64,000 nucleotides of DNA from Arthrobacter citreus (GTDB lineage Bacteria > Bacillota > Bacilli > Bacillales > Bacillaceae_G), in NCBI GenBank assembly GCA_013200995.1, contig CP053688.1, positions 310,001 to 374,000 of the forward strand. Reading direction: 5' to 3'. The notes beneath the pieces were generated by a model, which saw nothing but the letters and a program-made list of their open reading frames with translations, was not told the origin of the DNA and did no database searches. The number at the start of each line of letters is the position of its first letter. Position 1 is the stretch's first letter. Positions 48,002 through 56,718 of the stretch are shown one piece after another. The translations under genes and the position numbers were made by a program.

Positions 48002-48682
48002 ATGATTAATTTTTATGAAATTTGCCCAAATAACTTTAGTAGAAATAAAACGATTGTTATGTTTCACGGCTGGGGTTCAACCATTGAATCTCAAATGAAC
48101 TTAGGGATTGAATTATCAAAACTTGGATTTAAAGTTGTTATACCTGAAATTAAATATCATGATATGAGAGAAGCGCTAAACAACCATTTTGACCAGAAGG
48201 TTTTACAATCATATTTCTGGAAAACGATTTTCTATACAATTGATGAAGAAAATGAACTAATGAATATCCTTAATTTAAAGAAAGAAGAAACAATTCTCTT
48301 TGGAAGTTCAATGGGTGGATTTATTGCTAGCGGCATATTTTTTTCAAATACGAGTTATGCTGGACTAATAAATATTAATGGATCAAGCTCTTTCATTTTT
48401 TCTGGGAAGGATTTTTGTAAAAAAGATGGAAGAAATACTATTGATGAGAAGGACTTGGCAATGATTACAACATATGATCCGAAATTTAAAGAAAATTTTA
48501 CTAATAAGCCAATTCTTTTCTTGCATGGCGAAAAGGACAGTATAATATCAATTGATGGTCAAATTGATTTTGTAGCTTCAAATGATCATAGCATACAATT
48601 TTTTAAATATAAGGATGTAAATCATACGATAACAAATCGTATGAAAACTGATTTAATGAAATGGCTAGATAAAAGTTTTTAA
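48002..48682 (+). CDS. Alpha/beta hydrolase
   Basis: A 226-residue cytosolic hydrolase fold. The oxyanion region is FHGWGS (21-26), the nucleophile Ser103 in GSSMGG, the acid in LHGEKDSII and the His in VNHTI near 208. The substrate is not predictable. AGGTGG precedes ATG. It is divergent from the DedA gene and followed after 18 bases by a miniprotein gene, probably in the same transcript. Confidence 0.8.
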   Translation: MINFYEICPNNFSRNKTIVMFHGWGSTIESQMNLGIELSKLGFKVVIPEIKYHDMREALNNHFDQKVLQSYFWKTIFYTIDEENELMNILNLKKEETILFGSSMGGFIASGIFFSNTSYAGLININGSSSFIFSGKDFCKKDGRNTIDEKDLAMITTYDPKFKENFTNKPILFLHGEKDSIISIDGQIDFVASNDHSIQFFKYKDVNHTITNRMKTDLMKWLDKSF

Positions 48683-48700
48683 ATAAATGGAGGTATATGT

Positions 48701-48895
48701 ATGAATGACAATTCCCTACCAAAGGGATTATCACAGCCGGCTATAAGAGCCTTAACTGCTGCTGGGTATTTAAGTTTAGAGCAATTTACAAAATTAAGTG
48801 AGTCTGAAGTATTAAAATTACACGGTATGGGTCCAAAAGGGATCAAAACGATTAAAAATGCTTTAGAAGAGAAAGGCTTAACATTTAAAAATTAA
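48701..48895 (+). CDS. 64-residue helix-hairpin-helix / RNA polymerase alpha-CTD-like protein
   Basis: The whole protein matches the fold of the RNA polymerase alpha C-terminal domain. LSQPAIRALTAAGYLSLEQFTKLSESEVLKLHGMGPKGIKTIKNAL follows the order of helices and ends in the G-x-G HhH turn. Free-standing proteins of this type occur in B. cereus-group genomes and are usually annotated as DNA-binding proteins. GGAGG is 7-8 bases before ATG. Role unknown. Confidence 0.7.
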   Translation: MNDNSLPKGLSQPAIRALTAAGYLSLEQFTKLSESEVLKLHGMGPKGIKTIKNALEEKGLTFKN

Positions 48896-48908
48896 AATCT
48901 TATTTTCT

Positions 48909-48939
48909 AGAACTGATTAATTTTCAGTTCTTTTTTTAT
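48909..48939 (+). terminator. Terminator after the hydrolase/alpha-CTD pair
   Basis: AGAACTGA / TCAGTTCT with an 8-base loop and seven T. Confidence 0.88.
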
Positions 48940-49067
48940 TTTGTCTAGTGAAAAATTGTGAAGTTTTACTACCATAAGTTGCTAAGGAAAACAAAAGTGT
49001 TATTGTGATATAATTTTTTTAATCGGATTGAAAGCTGAACTTAACTTTATAAAAAGGGGGGAGACTA

Positions 49068-50408
49068 TTGAAAGCTAACTTGTCTCCTATTCAAAAAAAA
49101 GGCACACGATATTATTTAACAATTAATAAGAAATTTTGGATTAGCCATGTCGTATCATTAATGTGGTTAATTTTTTCAATCTATCTTTCAATTCCTTGGT
49201 TAGATGATTTATCTGATGTTGTTACCTTTCCCGTTGCAATCATTATTATAAGTGGTATTGCTTATATTCCGGGCTATATGAGCACTTTTTTAGTAATAAG
49301 TTTACTACTCGATAAACAACCTAATTTTAAAAATGAATTTCCTACGGATTCGGTTACAGTATTAGTCGCGGCTTATAATGAAGAAGGAGCTATTTTTAAT
49401 ACGTTAAAATATATTTCAAATCAAGATTATACTGGTCAAATAAACGTTATTGTGATAAATAATAACTCAACTGATAAAACAGATCGTGAAGTAATGAGAG
49501 CGAAAAAAGAGTTAAAATCAAATATTACGTTAATCCATGAATCAAAGCCGGGTAAGTTTCATGCTCTGAATAAGGGTTTGGATTATGTAAAAACGCCTTA
49601 TGTTATTACATTAGATGCAGATACATTAATACATCCTTCAGCGCTCAGATATTTAGTTTCAAGGATGAAAAGTAGTCCTTCTGATGTTTGTGCGGTTGCT
49701 GGTTCTATGCTAGTGCGTAATAGCCGTGAAACATTTTGGACTAAAATTCAGGAATGGGATTACTTCTTAGGAATTGCTTCAATTAAAAGACTGCAAGGAT
49801 TGTATCAAGGAACACTTGTTGCTCAAGGGGCATTTAGTTTATATAGAACTGATTGTGTAAAGGAAGTTAATGGGTGGCCAGATGCGATTGGAGAAGATAT
49901 CGTTTTAACTTGGAGACTTTTACAGAAAAAATGGAAGGTTTATTTTGAACCATTAGCAGTAGCATTCACTGATGCACCGACAACGTTTGGTCATTTTGCT
50001 AAACAAAGATCAAGATGGGCTAGAGGAATGGTTGAAGGGCTTATTGAAATTAAACCTTGGCAACAGCCGCAGGTTTATACTAAATATTTAACGGGTATAA
50101 ATCTAATGATGCTTTACTTAGATTTAGTTTACACTTTATGTTGGATACCTGGATTGATTTTAGCCTTTTTTGGTATTAATTTAATAGTCGGTCCAATGAC
50201 ACTATTAGTTCTTCCGTTAACATTCGTGAGCTACTCAATCCTTTATTTTTATCAGCGAAATTACGTTTTCCGCAATTTAAATTTAAGAATTAGAAATAAT
50301 CGTATCGGATTTTTATTCTTCCTATTATTTTATCAAATGATAATGTCACCAGTTTCACTTTATGGTTATATTCAGGAATTTTTTAAATTAAAGCGAGTTT
50401 GGGAATAG
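49068..50408 (+). CDS. Membrane glycosyltransferase family 2 (processive type)
   Basis: 446 residues. Two N-terminal membrane helices (about 24-45 and 52-82) lead to a cytosolic GT2 domain with VLVAAYNEEG, the DAD metal motif TLDADTLIHP, GEDIVLTWRL and QRSRWARG (the QxxRW motif of processive synthases). Three C-terminal helices follow. This is the layout of PgaC, hyaluronan and cellulose synthases. The product is probably a polysaccharide or glycolipid, not determinable here. TTG start after AAAGGGGGGAG. Monocistronic. Confidence 0.85.
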   Translation: MKANLSPIQKKGTRYYLTINKKFWISHVVSLMWLIFSIYLSIPWLDDLSDVVTFPVAIIIISGIAYIPGYMSTFLVISLLLDKQPNFKNEFPTDSVTVLVAAYNEEGAIFNTLKYISNQDYTGQINVIVINNNSTDKTDREVMRAKKELKSNITLIHESKPGKFHALNKGLDYVKTPYVITLDADTLIHPSALRYLVSRMKSSPSDVCAVAGSMLVRNSRETFWTKIQEWDYFLGIASIKRLQGLYQGTLVAQGAFSLYRTDCVKEVNGWPDAIGEDIVLTWRLLQKKWKVYFEPLAVAFTDAPTTFGHFAKQRSRWARGMVEGLIEIKPWQQPQVYTKYLTGINLMMLYLDLVYTLCWIPGLILAFFGINLIVGPMTLLVLPLTFVSYSILYFYQRNYVFRNLNLRIRNNRIGFLFFLLFYQMIMSPVSLYGYIQEFFKLKRVWE

Positions 50409-50424
50409 AAACCTTTTAAATAGC

Positions 50425-50471
50425 AAAGAGGACCTTAAAAGTTAAAGTACTTTTTTAGGTCCTCTTTTGTT
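50425..50471 (+). terminator. Terminator of the glycosyltransferase gene
   Basis: AAAGAGGACCT...AAAAGT pairs with ACTTTTTTAGGTCCTCTTT around a short loop. Confidence 0.88.
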
Positions 50472-50474
50472 TTA

Positions 50475-50592
50475 TACATTAAGAAAGTTTAAATTGGCAG
50501 AAGAGAAGAAAAAACGAAGTAGTTCCAATTTTAGGAATTAAGTATAAGTGCAACTACCCCTTTGTTTTCGCCAATCGGCGAGTTTTCTTTAT
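50475..50592 (+). repeat. Dispersed two-hairpin element, copy 2
   Basis: Second copy of the element at 41319-41443, in the same orientation and again between a plus-strand terminator and a convergent minus-strand gene. Shared parts are TACATTAAG, AAATTGGCAG, the CCAATTTTAGG arm, the linker TATAAGTGCAACTAC and TTCGCCAATCGGCGAGTTTTCTTTA. The last bases overlap the stop codon of the DCC gene. Confidence 0.85.
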
Positions 50593-50990
50593 TCTAAAAA
50601 AAACCGATCTCGAATTTCCTTGGAAGGAATCATACATGTTTCATTTTTACCAAAAAATTTATAGCGATTTTTAGCAATAAGTCGATAGAAGAAATTACGG
50701 ATTGGTTTAGGAATCATTATAAAGACAAAGCATAATTTTGGCCAACCGTCTAAATGTTTTGCAATCCTGAGTGCTGCTGAAGATTCATATTTAATTTTTC
50801 CATTTTGTATTAGAATAATTGAATCAATCGAACTAAGTTCAGGATGTTCTAAAATAAGTTTTTCTCCAAATGGTGATTGTAAAGCGGCAAAATGAAAATA
50901 ACCTTTACGGTCATGTTTAATAATAAATTGAACAGCTCCATTACATAAAATACATTCTCCATCGAAAAGTATAACTGGATTATCGCCCAT
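50589..50990 (-). CDS. DCC-family thiol-disulfide oxidoreductase-like protein (YuxK-like)
   Basis: A 133-residue protein of the DUF393/DCC1 family. The N-terminal DGECILC motif carries Cys13 and Cys16, and HFAALQSPFGEKL follows. The thioredoxin-like activity is proposed for the family, not proven. It is transcribed with the globin gene (16-base gap). Its stop lies in the two-hairpin repeat. Confidence 0.85.
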   Translation of the reverse strand: MGDNPVILFDGECILCNGAVQFIIKHDRKGYFHFAALQSPFGEKLILEHPELSSIDSIILIQNGKIKYESSAALRIAKHLDGWPKLCFVFIMIPKPIRNFFYRLIAKNRYKFFGKNETCMIPSKEIRDRFFLE

Positions 50991-51006
50991 TTTAATCCCC
51001 TACTTA

Positions 51007-51384
51007 TTATTCTTGGTTAACCATATGGTAAGCAACATTTCTCAGATGTTGCAATAATGGATCTTTAATTTCTTCGTCTAAATCTACATCGTCCATAGCT
51101 TTTGCCATGCAATCCAACCAGTCATGAGCTAATTCAATTGTAATTGGAAACGGTAAATGACGAGCGCGCATTCTTGGATGACCTCGTTCCATACTATAAT
51201 ATTGTGGTCCGCCTAAAAATTGTGTTAAAAATAGTTTTTGTTTTCGTGCTGTTTCTTCCCAGTCACCTGGAAATATAGGTGATAATCTTTCGTGTTTAGA
51301 CACATAAGAATAAAAAGTATCAACTAGTTCTTCCAATTTTTCTTTCCCTATATATTCATACATTGTTTGATTTTGATTAGTCAA
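51007..51384 (-). CDS. Truncated haemoglobin, group II (YjbI-like)
   Basis: A 125-residue 2-over-2 globin. The pattern FLGGPQYYSMERGHPRMRARHLPFPI holds the proximal His and flanking residues of the group II (trHbO) class. Roles proposed are oxygen, NO or peroxide handling; in Bacillus yjbI usually lies near yjbH/spx genes, which are absent here. TTG start, 9 bases after GGAGG; an ATG seven codons in has no ribosome site. Confidence 0.9.
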   Translation of the reverse strand: MTNQNQTMYEYIGKEKLEELVDTFYSYVSKHERLSPIFPGDWEETARKQKLFLTQFLGGPQYYSMERGHPRMRARHLPFPITIELAHDWLDCMAKAMDDVDLDEEIKDPLLQHLRNVAYHMVNQE

Positions 51385-51551
51385 AAGATAATACCTCCAT
51401 TTATTTCAAAAAATACAGTATAGATAGGTTTATTTTATCTCTTTTTAGACTTTATGAGAAGCAAATAGAGCAGGTACAAAGTGGAAAAAGGTTAGGTTGG
51501 GGTATGATTATGAAGAAAAGTTGGCTCAAAGGAATTGATTAATTTGTTAAA

Positions 51552-51575
51552 CCCCTTTTCTAATTAGAAGAGGGG
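51552..51575 (-). terminator. Possible terminator of the PhnB-like gene
   Basis: CCCCTTTTCT / AGAAGAGGGG with an AATT loop, overlapping the minus-strand stop codon region. The T tract on the minus strand is short (TTTAAC). Confidence 0.5.
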
Positions 51576-52081
51576 CTGTCACTTTCATATGCTTTTATTA
51601 ATTCATTTAAATTAATTTTAGTTTTCGTTTGGAGGACTGCTTTCATCACGCGTTCAGATTTTTCTAGATTAGGGTCATTTAATAATTGTGGTAAAATAGA
51701 GGGAACAATTTGCCATGAAACGCCGAATTGATCCTTTAACCAACCACATACTTGTGAGCTTTTGTCTCCGTCTTTTGAAAGTTTATCCCAATAATAATCG
51801 ATCTCTTCTTGAGAATCACAATGGACGATGAAAGATATTGCTTCAGTAAATTTAAAATGTGGACCTCCATTTAATGCAACAAAATCTAAACCTTCTAAAC
51901 TAAATTGGATCGTCATTACAGATCCCTGTTCCATCTCACTTGGGTCGTGTCTTTCCTTGCCGTAACGGGTAATTCTTCCTATTTTTGAATTCTTAAAAAT
52001 TGAAGTGTAATAATTTACAGCTGCCTCAGCCTGTGTATCAAACCATAAATTCGTTGAGATTTTTTGAATTTTACTTTGCAT
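51560..52081 (-). CDS. PhnB-like VOC family protein
   Basis: 173 residues, glyoxalase/bleomycin-resistance fold of the PhnB (3-demethylubiquinone methyltransferase-like) subgroup. ISTNLWFDTQAEAAVNYYTSIF starts it, and GWLKDQFGVSWQIVP is the hallmark near residues 113-127. Activity is unknown for most members. GGAGAAAAG precedes ATG. Divergent from dinB. Confidence 0.85.
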   Translation of the reverse strand: MQSKIQKISTNLWFDTQAEAAVNYYTSIFKNSKIGRITRYGKERHDPSEMEQGSVMTIQFSLEGLDFVALNGGPHFKFTEAISFIVHCDSQEEIDYYWDKLSKDGDKSSQVCGWLKDQFGVSWQIVPSILPQLLNDPNLEKSERVMKAVLQTKTKINLNELIKAYESDSPSSN

Positions 52082-52237
52082 AGCTTTTCTCCTTTATTAC
52101 TAAAAACGTTATAATAATTAGAAATTAGTTTTTAAAATTTGACTACAAACTTTACCAGTTTTCCCTTTTATGGAACACTAATTCAAATAATAGGAAATAT
52201 AACAAATTGATATTATACTAGCATAGGAGGTGTAGCA

Positions 52238-53476
52238 ATGAATCAATGGGCGCCAAAGAGCGGAAGAGTTATTTTACATGTTGATATGAATTCGTTTTTT
52301 GCTTCAGTTGAAATAGCAAATGATCCATCATTAAAAGGTAAACCGGTAGTTGTAGCCGGAAATGAAAAAGAGCGCAGGGGTATCATCGTAACTGCAAGCT
52401 ATGAAGCTCGTGCTTTTGGAATTCGTGCAACAATGCCGTTATGGGAAGCACGAAAAAAATGTCCTGAGATGATTGTGAAAACTCCAAATTTTGAAGCTTA
52501 CCGAAAGGTCTCAAGGCAAATATTTGAAAAATTAGGTGCAATAAGTCCTAAAATTGAAGTAGCATCAATTGATGAAGGTTATATTGATATAACTGATTGT
52601 GATGAGAAGCTAGGTCATCCAATTGAAATAGCTAAAATGATTCAGTCAATGCTGTTAGAAGACCTAGATATGCCATGTAGTATCGGGATTGCTCCAAATA
52701 AGTTTTTAGCAAAAACTGCTTCAGATATGAAAAAACCACTTGGAATTACTGTTCTTCGAAAAAGAGATGTTCCTACTATTTTATGGCCCAGAAAAGTAGG
52801 AGATATGCATGGCGTTGGTAAGAAAACGGAAGAAAAATTAAATGAAATTGACATTATGACAATAGAAGATTTGGCAAAAAGTAACGAAAAGAAAATACAA
52901 GATTTACTAGGCGTAAATGGTAAATCATTAAGAAATAAGGCAAATGGAATAGATGATAGAGAAGTCGATCCTAGTCGTATGCTTTCACATAAGACAATTG
53001 GTCAATCAACGACATTTTCATTTGATGTATTTGAAGAACCGATGATTGTAGAGAAGTTTGAAGCACTTTCCAACCGTGTTGCTGAACGTTTAATTAAGAA
53101 AGGTTTAGTTGCAGATACAGTAACAATTACTCTTCGTTTCAGTGATCGGAAAACAATTAACCGGAGTAAAACACTCTCTACACCTGTACAACAAGGTGAT
53201 GAAATATTTAAAGAAGCATTTGACCTTTGGAAAAGAAACTGGAACGGAGAAGCATTACGTTTAATCGGAGTAACTGCATCTCAATTAAATCCGAAAGATG
53301 AAGTATCAAAGCAATTGGATCTATTTTCTTTTGAAAAGGATGCAAAACAAGAACCATTATTTGAAGCATTACATAAATTGCAAGATAAATATGGTGAACA
53401 AGTTATTAGTTTAGGTAGACAAAAAAAGAAAATTGACCCAAATAATATATTAGATATATTGAAATCTACTGAGTAA
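52238..53476 (+). CDS. dinB: DNA polymerase IV (Y-family)
   Basis: 412 residues (B. subtilis YqjH/PolY1 has 414). A translesion polymerase. Catalytic acids are Asp16 in HVDMNSFFASVE and Asp112-Glu113 in SIDEGYID. The palm, fingers, thumb with HhH (GVGKKTEEKL) and little-finger domains are present. QLDLFSFE near the C-terminus is a likely beta-clamp-binding motif. AGGAGG lies 6-7 bases before ATG. A weak GGAAC-ACTA-ATTC dyad upstream is only remotely LexA-like. Confidence 0.95.
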   Translation: MNQWAPKSGRVILHVDMNSFFASVEIANDPSLKGKPVVVAGNEKERRGIIVTASYEARAFGIRATMPLWEARKKCPEMIVKTPNFEAYRKVSRQIFEKLGAISPKIEVASIDEGYIDITDCDEKLGHPIEIAKMIQSMLLEDLDMPCSIGIAPNKFLAKTASDMKKPLGITVLRKRDVPTILWPRKVGDMHGVGKKTEEKLNEIDIMTIEDLAKSNEKKIQDLLGVNGKSLRNKANGIDDREVDPSRMLSHKTIGQSTTFSFDVFEEPMIVEKFEALSNRVAERLIKKGLVADTVTITLRFSDRKTINRSKTLSTPVQQGDEIFKEAFDLWKRNWNGEALRLIGVTASQLNPKDEVSKQLDLFSFEKDAKQEPLFEALHKLQDKYGEQVISLGRQKKKIDPNNILDILKSTE

Positions 53477-53505
53477 ATAACCATTTTTGAGATGTATTTT
53501 TCAAT

Positions 53506-53545
53506 GAAAAAAAGGCGGTCTAGTAGCTTGACCGTCTTTTTTGTT
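53506..53545. terminator. Bidirectional terminator between dinB and the amidase gene
   Basis: AAAGgCGGTC / GACCGtCTTT with a 9-base loop, A run before and T run after; shared by the convergent genes. Confidence 0.88.
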
Positions 53546-53552
53546 AAATTTT

Positions 53553-54233
53553 TTAAACTTTTTCAATGATTATTTTGCTTGCTGTTGGAAGATATTGTGC
53601 TACTGCATTTAGTACATTTTGATCATCTTCATAAGCTCCGACTTGTACTCCGTCGACGATTACTCTATGCATCTCAGAATTAGACTTAGCTGTTAAGTTA
53701 AATGCTTTTGCCAATCCATTTACATGCCCTTGCGCTACTTTTTGACGCCAATTTGGGTCTTTTAGTTTAGCTGCATCACTGGCATTATCAATGAATCCAT
53801 TTTCAGTTAGAATTGATGGCATATTTGATTCACGTAATACATGAAAATTAGCTTTCTTCTTACCTCGATCAACTAAACCATTTACCTTTACGATTTCTGG
53901 ATGTAAAACGTTTTGATATTGAGCTGAAGTAGACGTATCCGACAAACCATCGTATATATAATCCTCGTAACCAGACGCTGATGTATTAAAAGAATTGATA
54001 TGAACCGATAAAAAATAGTCAGCACCCCATGAGTTTGCATCGTTAGTACGTTCTGATAAAGAACGATCAGTATCTGTAGATCTACTCATTCTAACGACTA
54101 CATCATTATAGTTGTTCAATAAGTCTCTAATTCTTAATGCGATATCTAAAGTTAGGTCTTTTTCCTTTAATCCATTGCCGACTGCACCTGAATCAGTGCC
54201 ACCATGACCTGGATCTAAATAAAGTTTTAACAT
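53553..54233 (-). CDS. N-acetylmuramoyl-L-alanine amidase, CwlC-like
   Basis: 226 residues. The Amidase_3 domain starts at residue 3 with YLDPGHGGTDSGA (zinc His). It continues through LSVHINSF (second zinc His) and ends with ILTENGFIDN (catalytic Glu). It has no signal peptide, like the sporulation mother-cell lytic enzyme CwlC. After the domain (about residue 180) only ~45 residues remain, resembling one SPOR repeat (HRVIVDGVQVGAYEDDQNVLNA). Probably helps lyse the mother cell (inference). GGAGGGG precedes ATG. Confidence 0.85.
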   Translation of the reverse strand: MLKLYLDPGHGGTDSGAVGNGLKEKDLTLDIALRIRDLLNNYNDVVVRMSRSTDTDRSLSERTNDANSWGADYFLSVHINSFNTSASGYEDYIYDGLSDTSTSAQYQNVLHPEIVKVNGLVDRGKKKANFHVLRESNMPSILTENGFIDNASDAAKLKDPNWRQKVAQGHVNGLAKAFNLTAKSNSEMHRVIVDGVQVGAYEDDQNVLNAVAQYLPTASKIIIEKV

Positions 54234-54501
54234 TATTCTAATCCCCTCCTTGTATTAAACTATTCAAAGTGCTTTCCTTTGAAATGGACAAGCAACCACC
54301 GACATAAAACAAATCATGATAATTTTTACATTGTAGAAAATGAAATAGAGCTGTAACAGATCTACTATTTTAAGTGAAAAGTATAAATTTAAATTAGAAT
54401 TCGTATTTAAGTAGGGGATTAGCAGAATATTGTCGAATTTAATTCTTTATTAAGTTAATTTGTTTTATAACTAACCCAGGCCAGCGCCAAGGAGGAAAAG
54501 T

Positions 54502-56118
54502 ATGTTTACAAAAATGAAAGTAAATGAACATGTTTATTCATCAAATCGTAATGTGGTGTATGCGAGAAATGGTATGGTAGCTACTTCACAACCATTGGCT
54601 GCACAAGCAGGCCTAGATATTTTAAAAAAGGGTGGGAATGCAGTTGATGCAGCAATCGCAACAGCTGCTTGTCTAACTGTTGTTGAGCCGACTTCAAATG
54701 GAATTGGTGGAGACGCATTTGCATTAGTTTGGATGAACGAAAAGCTATACGGTTTAGATTCAAGTGGACCTGCACCTAAAAATATATCGATTGAACAAGT
54801 TAAAAATTTAGGTTATGAAACGATGCCTAAATTTGGCTGGATCCCAGTGACTGTCCCTGGAGCTCCTGCTGCTTGGGTTGAGTTATCGAATCGGTTCGGA
54901 AGGCTTTCATTAAAGGAAGTGTTACAACCGGCGATTGAATATGCTCGAGAAGGTTTTCCAATTTCACCTACTTTAGGTAAGTTTTGGAAGATGGCTTATG
55001 AAATTTACAAAAAAGAACTAAATTCTGTTGAGTTTGATGCTTGGTTTGAAACGTTTGCTCCAAAGGGAAGAGCTCCAGAAGTAGGAGAAATTTGGTCATC
55101 GTTAGATCATGCAATAACGTTGGAAAAAATTGCTGAAACAAATGGGCAGGATTTTTATAAAGGAGAAATAGCAGATAAAATTATTGCATCTTCTAATCAA
55201 CACGGAGGCTTTTTAACAAAAGAAGACTTACAATCTTTTAAACCAGAATGGGTAAATCCAATTAGTATAAACTATAGAGGCTATGATGTATGGGAAATTC
55301 CACCTAATGGACAAGGCATCATTGCGCTTATGGCCTTAAATATTTTGAAAAATGAACAGTTTGATGAAAAAGAGAACGCATTGACATATCATAAACAACT
55401 TGAAGCAATGAAGTTAGCCTTTGCATGTGGAAAAGAATATGTAACGGATCGGAAATTTATGAAGACTTCAGTCGAAAGCTTGCTAAGTGATCAGTATGGC
55501 AAAGAACGTTTTCAAGAAATATCTGAATCAGCAAGTACACCGTTACCAGGTAGACCAGCAAATGGTGGTACTGTTTATTTAGCAACAGCTGATAGCGATG
55601 GAAATATGGTCTCGTTTATTCAAAGTAATTATATGGGATTTGGGTCTGGGATTGTTATTCCAGGAACGGGAATCGGTTTACAAAACAGAGGGCATGATTT
55701 TAGTTTAAATGAGTTACATGCTAATGCTTTAATTGGCGGGAAAAAATCATATCATACGATTATTCCGGCATTTTTAACAAAAAATAATAAAGCTATTGGA
55801 CCATTTGGTGTAATGGGTGGGTACATGCAGCCTCAAGGACATGTACAAGTAATAATGAACAGCATAGATTTCCATTTAAACCCTCAAGAAGCTCTTGATG
55901 CACCAAGATGGCAATGGATTGAAGGGAAAACGATCGAAGTTGAACCGAGTTTTTCTCAATCAATGGTAGTAGAACTTCAGTCCAAAGGTCATGAAGTCAA
56001 GTTTGCAAAAGAAACTGGTAGTTTCGGACGTGGACAAATTATCTGGAGAAATGAAGAATCCGGGGTTTTAATGGGTGGTACAGAATCGAGAACGGATGGC
56101 TGTATAGCAAGTTGGTAA
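54502..56118 (+). CDS. ywrD: Gamma-glutamyltransferase family protein (YwrD-like)
   Basis: 538 residues, Ntn-hydrolase of the GGT family. MVATSQPLAAQAGLDILKKGG and GNAVDAAIA open the large subunit. The autocatalytic Thr (about residue 357) is in NGGTVYLATADSDGNMVSFIQSNY, and GGYMQPQGHVQ is near the end. There is no signal peptide, so it is intracellular, like YwrD. True substrate unknown. AAGGAGGAAAA precedes ATG. Followed by two chromate transporter genes, the same neighbours as in B. subtilis ywr. Confidence 0.9.
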   Translation: MFTKMKVNEHVYSSNRNVVYARNGMVATSQPLAAQAGLDILKKGGNAVDAAIATAACLTVVEPTSNGIGGDAFALVWMNEKLYGLDSSGPAPKNISIEQVKNLGYETMPKFGWIPVTVPGAPAAWVELSNRFGRLSLKEVLQPAIEYAREGFPISPTLGKFWKMAYEIYKKELNSVEFDAWFETFAPKGRAPEVGEIWSSLDHAITLEKIAETNGQDFYKGEIADKIIASSNQHGGFLTKEDLQSFKPEWVNPISINYRGYDVWEIPPNGQGIIALMALNILKNEQFDEKENALTYHKQLEAMKLAFACGKEYVTDRKFMKTSVESLLSDQYGKERFQEISESASTPLPGRPANGGTVYLATADSDGNMVSFIQSNYMGFGSGIVIPGTGIGLQNRGHDFSLNELHANALIGGKKSYHTIIPAFLTKNNKAIGPFGVMGGYMQPQGHVQVIMNSIDFHLNPQEALDAPRWQWIEGKTIEVEPSFSQSMVVELQSKGHEVKFAKETGSFGRGQIIWRNEESGVLMGGTESRTDGCIASW

Positions 56119-56139
56119 AATTGAAAAGGAATTGATTTA

Positions 56140-56718
56140 ATGAAACAATTAAGTATATTTATCGCATTTTTTCGCAGTAGCATATTAGGATATGGTGGTG
56201 GCCCATCAACAATTCCTTTAGTTTATAAAGAAGTCGTCGATACATTTAAATGGATGAAAGATGAAGAGTTTTCAGAAATATTAGCGATTGGAAATATGCT
56301 TCCAGGACCTATTAATACAAAGTTAGCGGGTTATATTGGCTATCGAATTGGTGGTCTGATTGGAATGCTTAATGCAATTATCGCAACGATTTTACCGACG
56401 ATTATTTTAATGATTGTTCTTTTAACCTCATTAACTTCATTTAAGGACATTAAATGGGTAAATGGGATGAAGGAAGCAATTGTACCTGTTGTTGGAGTGA
56501 TGTTAGGCGTATTAACGTGGCAATTTTATCAAAGCTCGAAAAAAGGATTGAAAACACCAACAATCTTAATTCATTTAGTTGTAGGTTTGATTCTTATCCA
56601 ATTTTTGCATATCCATCCTGCAATCATAATTGGTGGATTATTACTGTTTGCAATCTTTCAGCCAGTAAAGTCAACTTCCCGAGAACATCCTCATAAGAGG
56701 AAGGGAAGTGAAAACTGA
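56140..56718 (+). CDS. ywrB: Chromate transporter half-protein (YwrB-like)
   Basis: 192 residues of the CHR family, with the N-terminal signature FFRSSILGYGGGPSTIPLVYKEVV and the GNMLPGPINTKLAGYIGYRIGG motif. About five or six membrane helices. Short CHR proteins work in pairs; the partner is the next gene. Together they can expel chromate in B. subtilis, though physiological substrates may differ. 21-base gap after the GGT gene; its TGA overlaps the next ATG (TGATG). Confidence 0.92.
   Translation: MKQLSIFIAFFRSSILGYGGGPSTIPLVYKEVVDTFKWMKDEEFSEILAIGNMLPGPINTKLAGYIGYRIGGLIGMLNAIIATILPTIILMIVLLTSLTSFKDIKWVNGMKEAIVPVVGVMLGVLTWQFYQSSKKGLKTPTILIHLVVGLILIQFLHIHPAIIIGGLLLFAIFQPVKSTSREHPHKRKGSEN

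Noticed and set aside
52100..52237. LexA box upstream of dinB
   Set aside because: The best dyad (GGAAC-ACTA-ATTC) misses key bases of the Bacillus LexA site.
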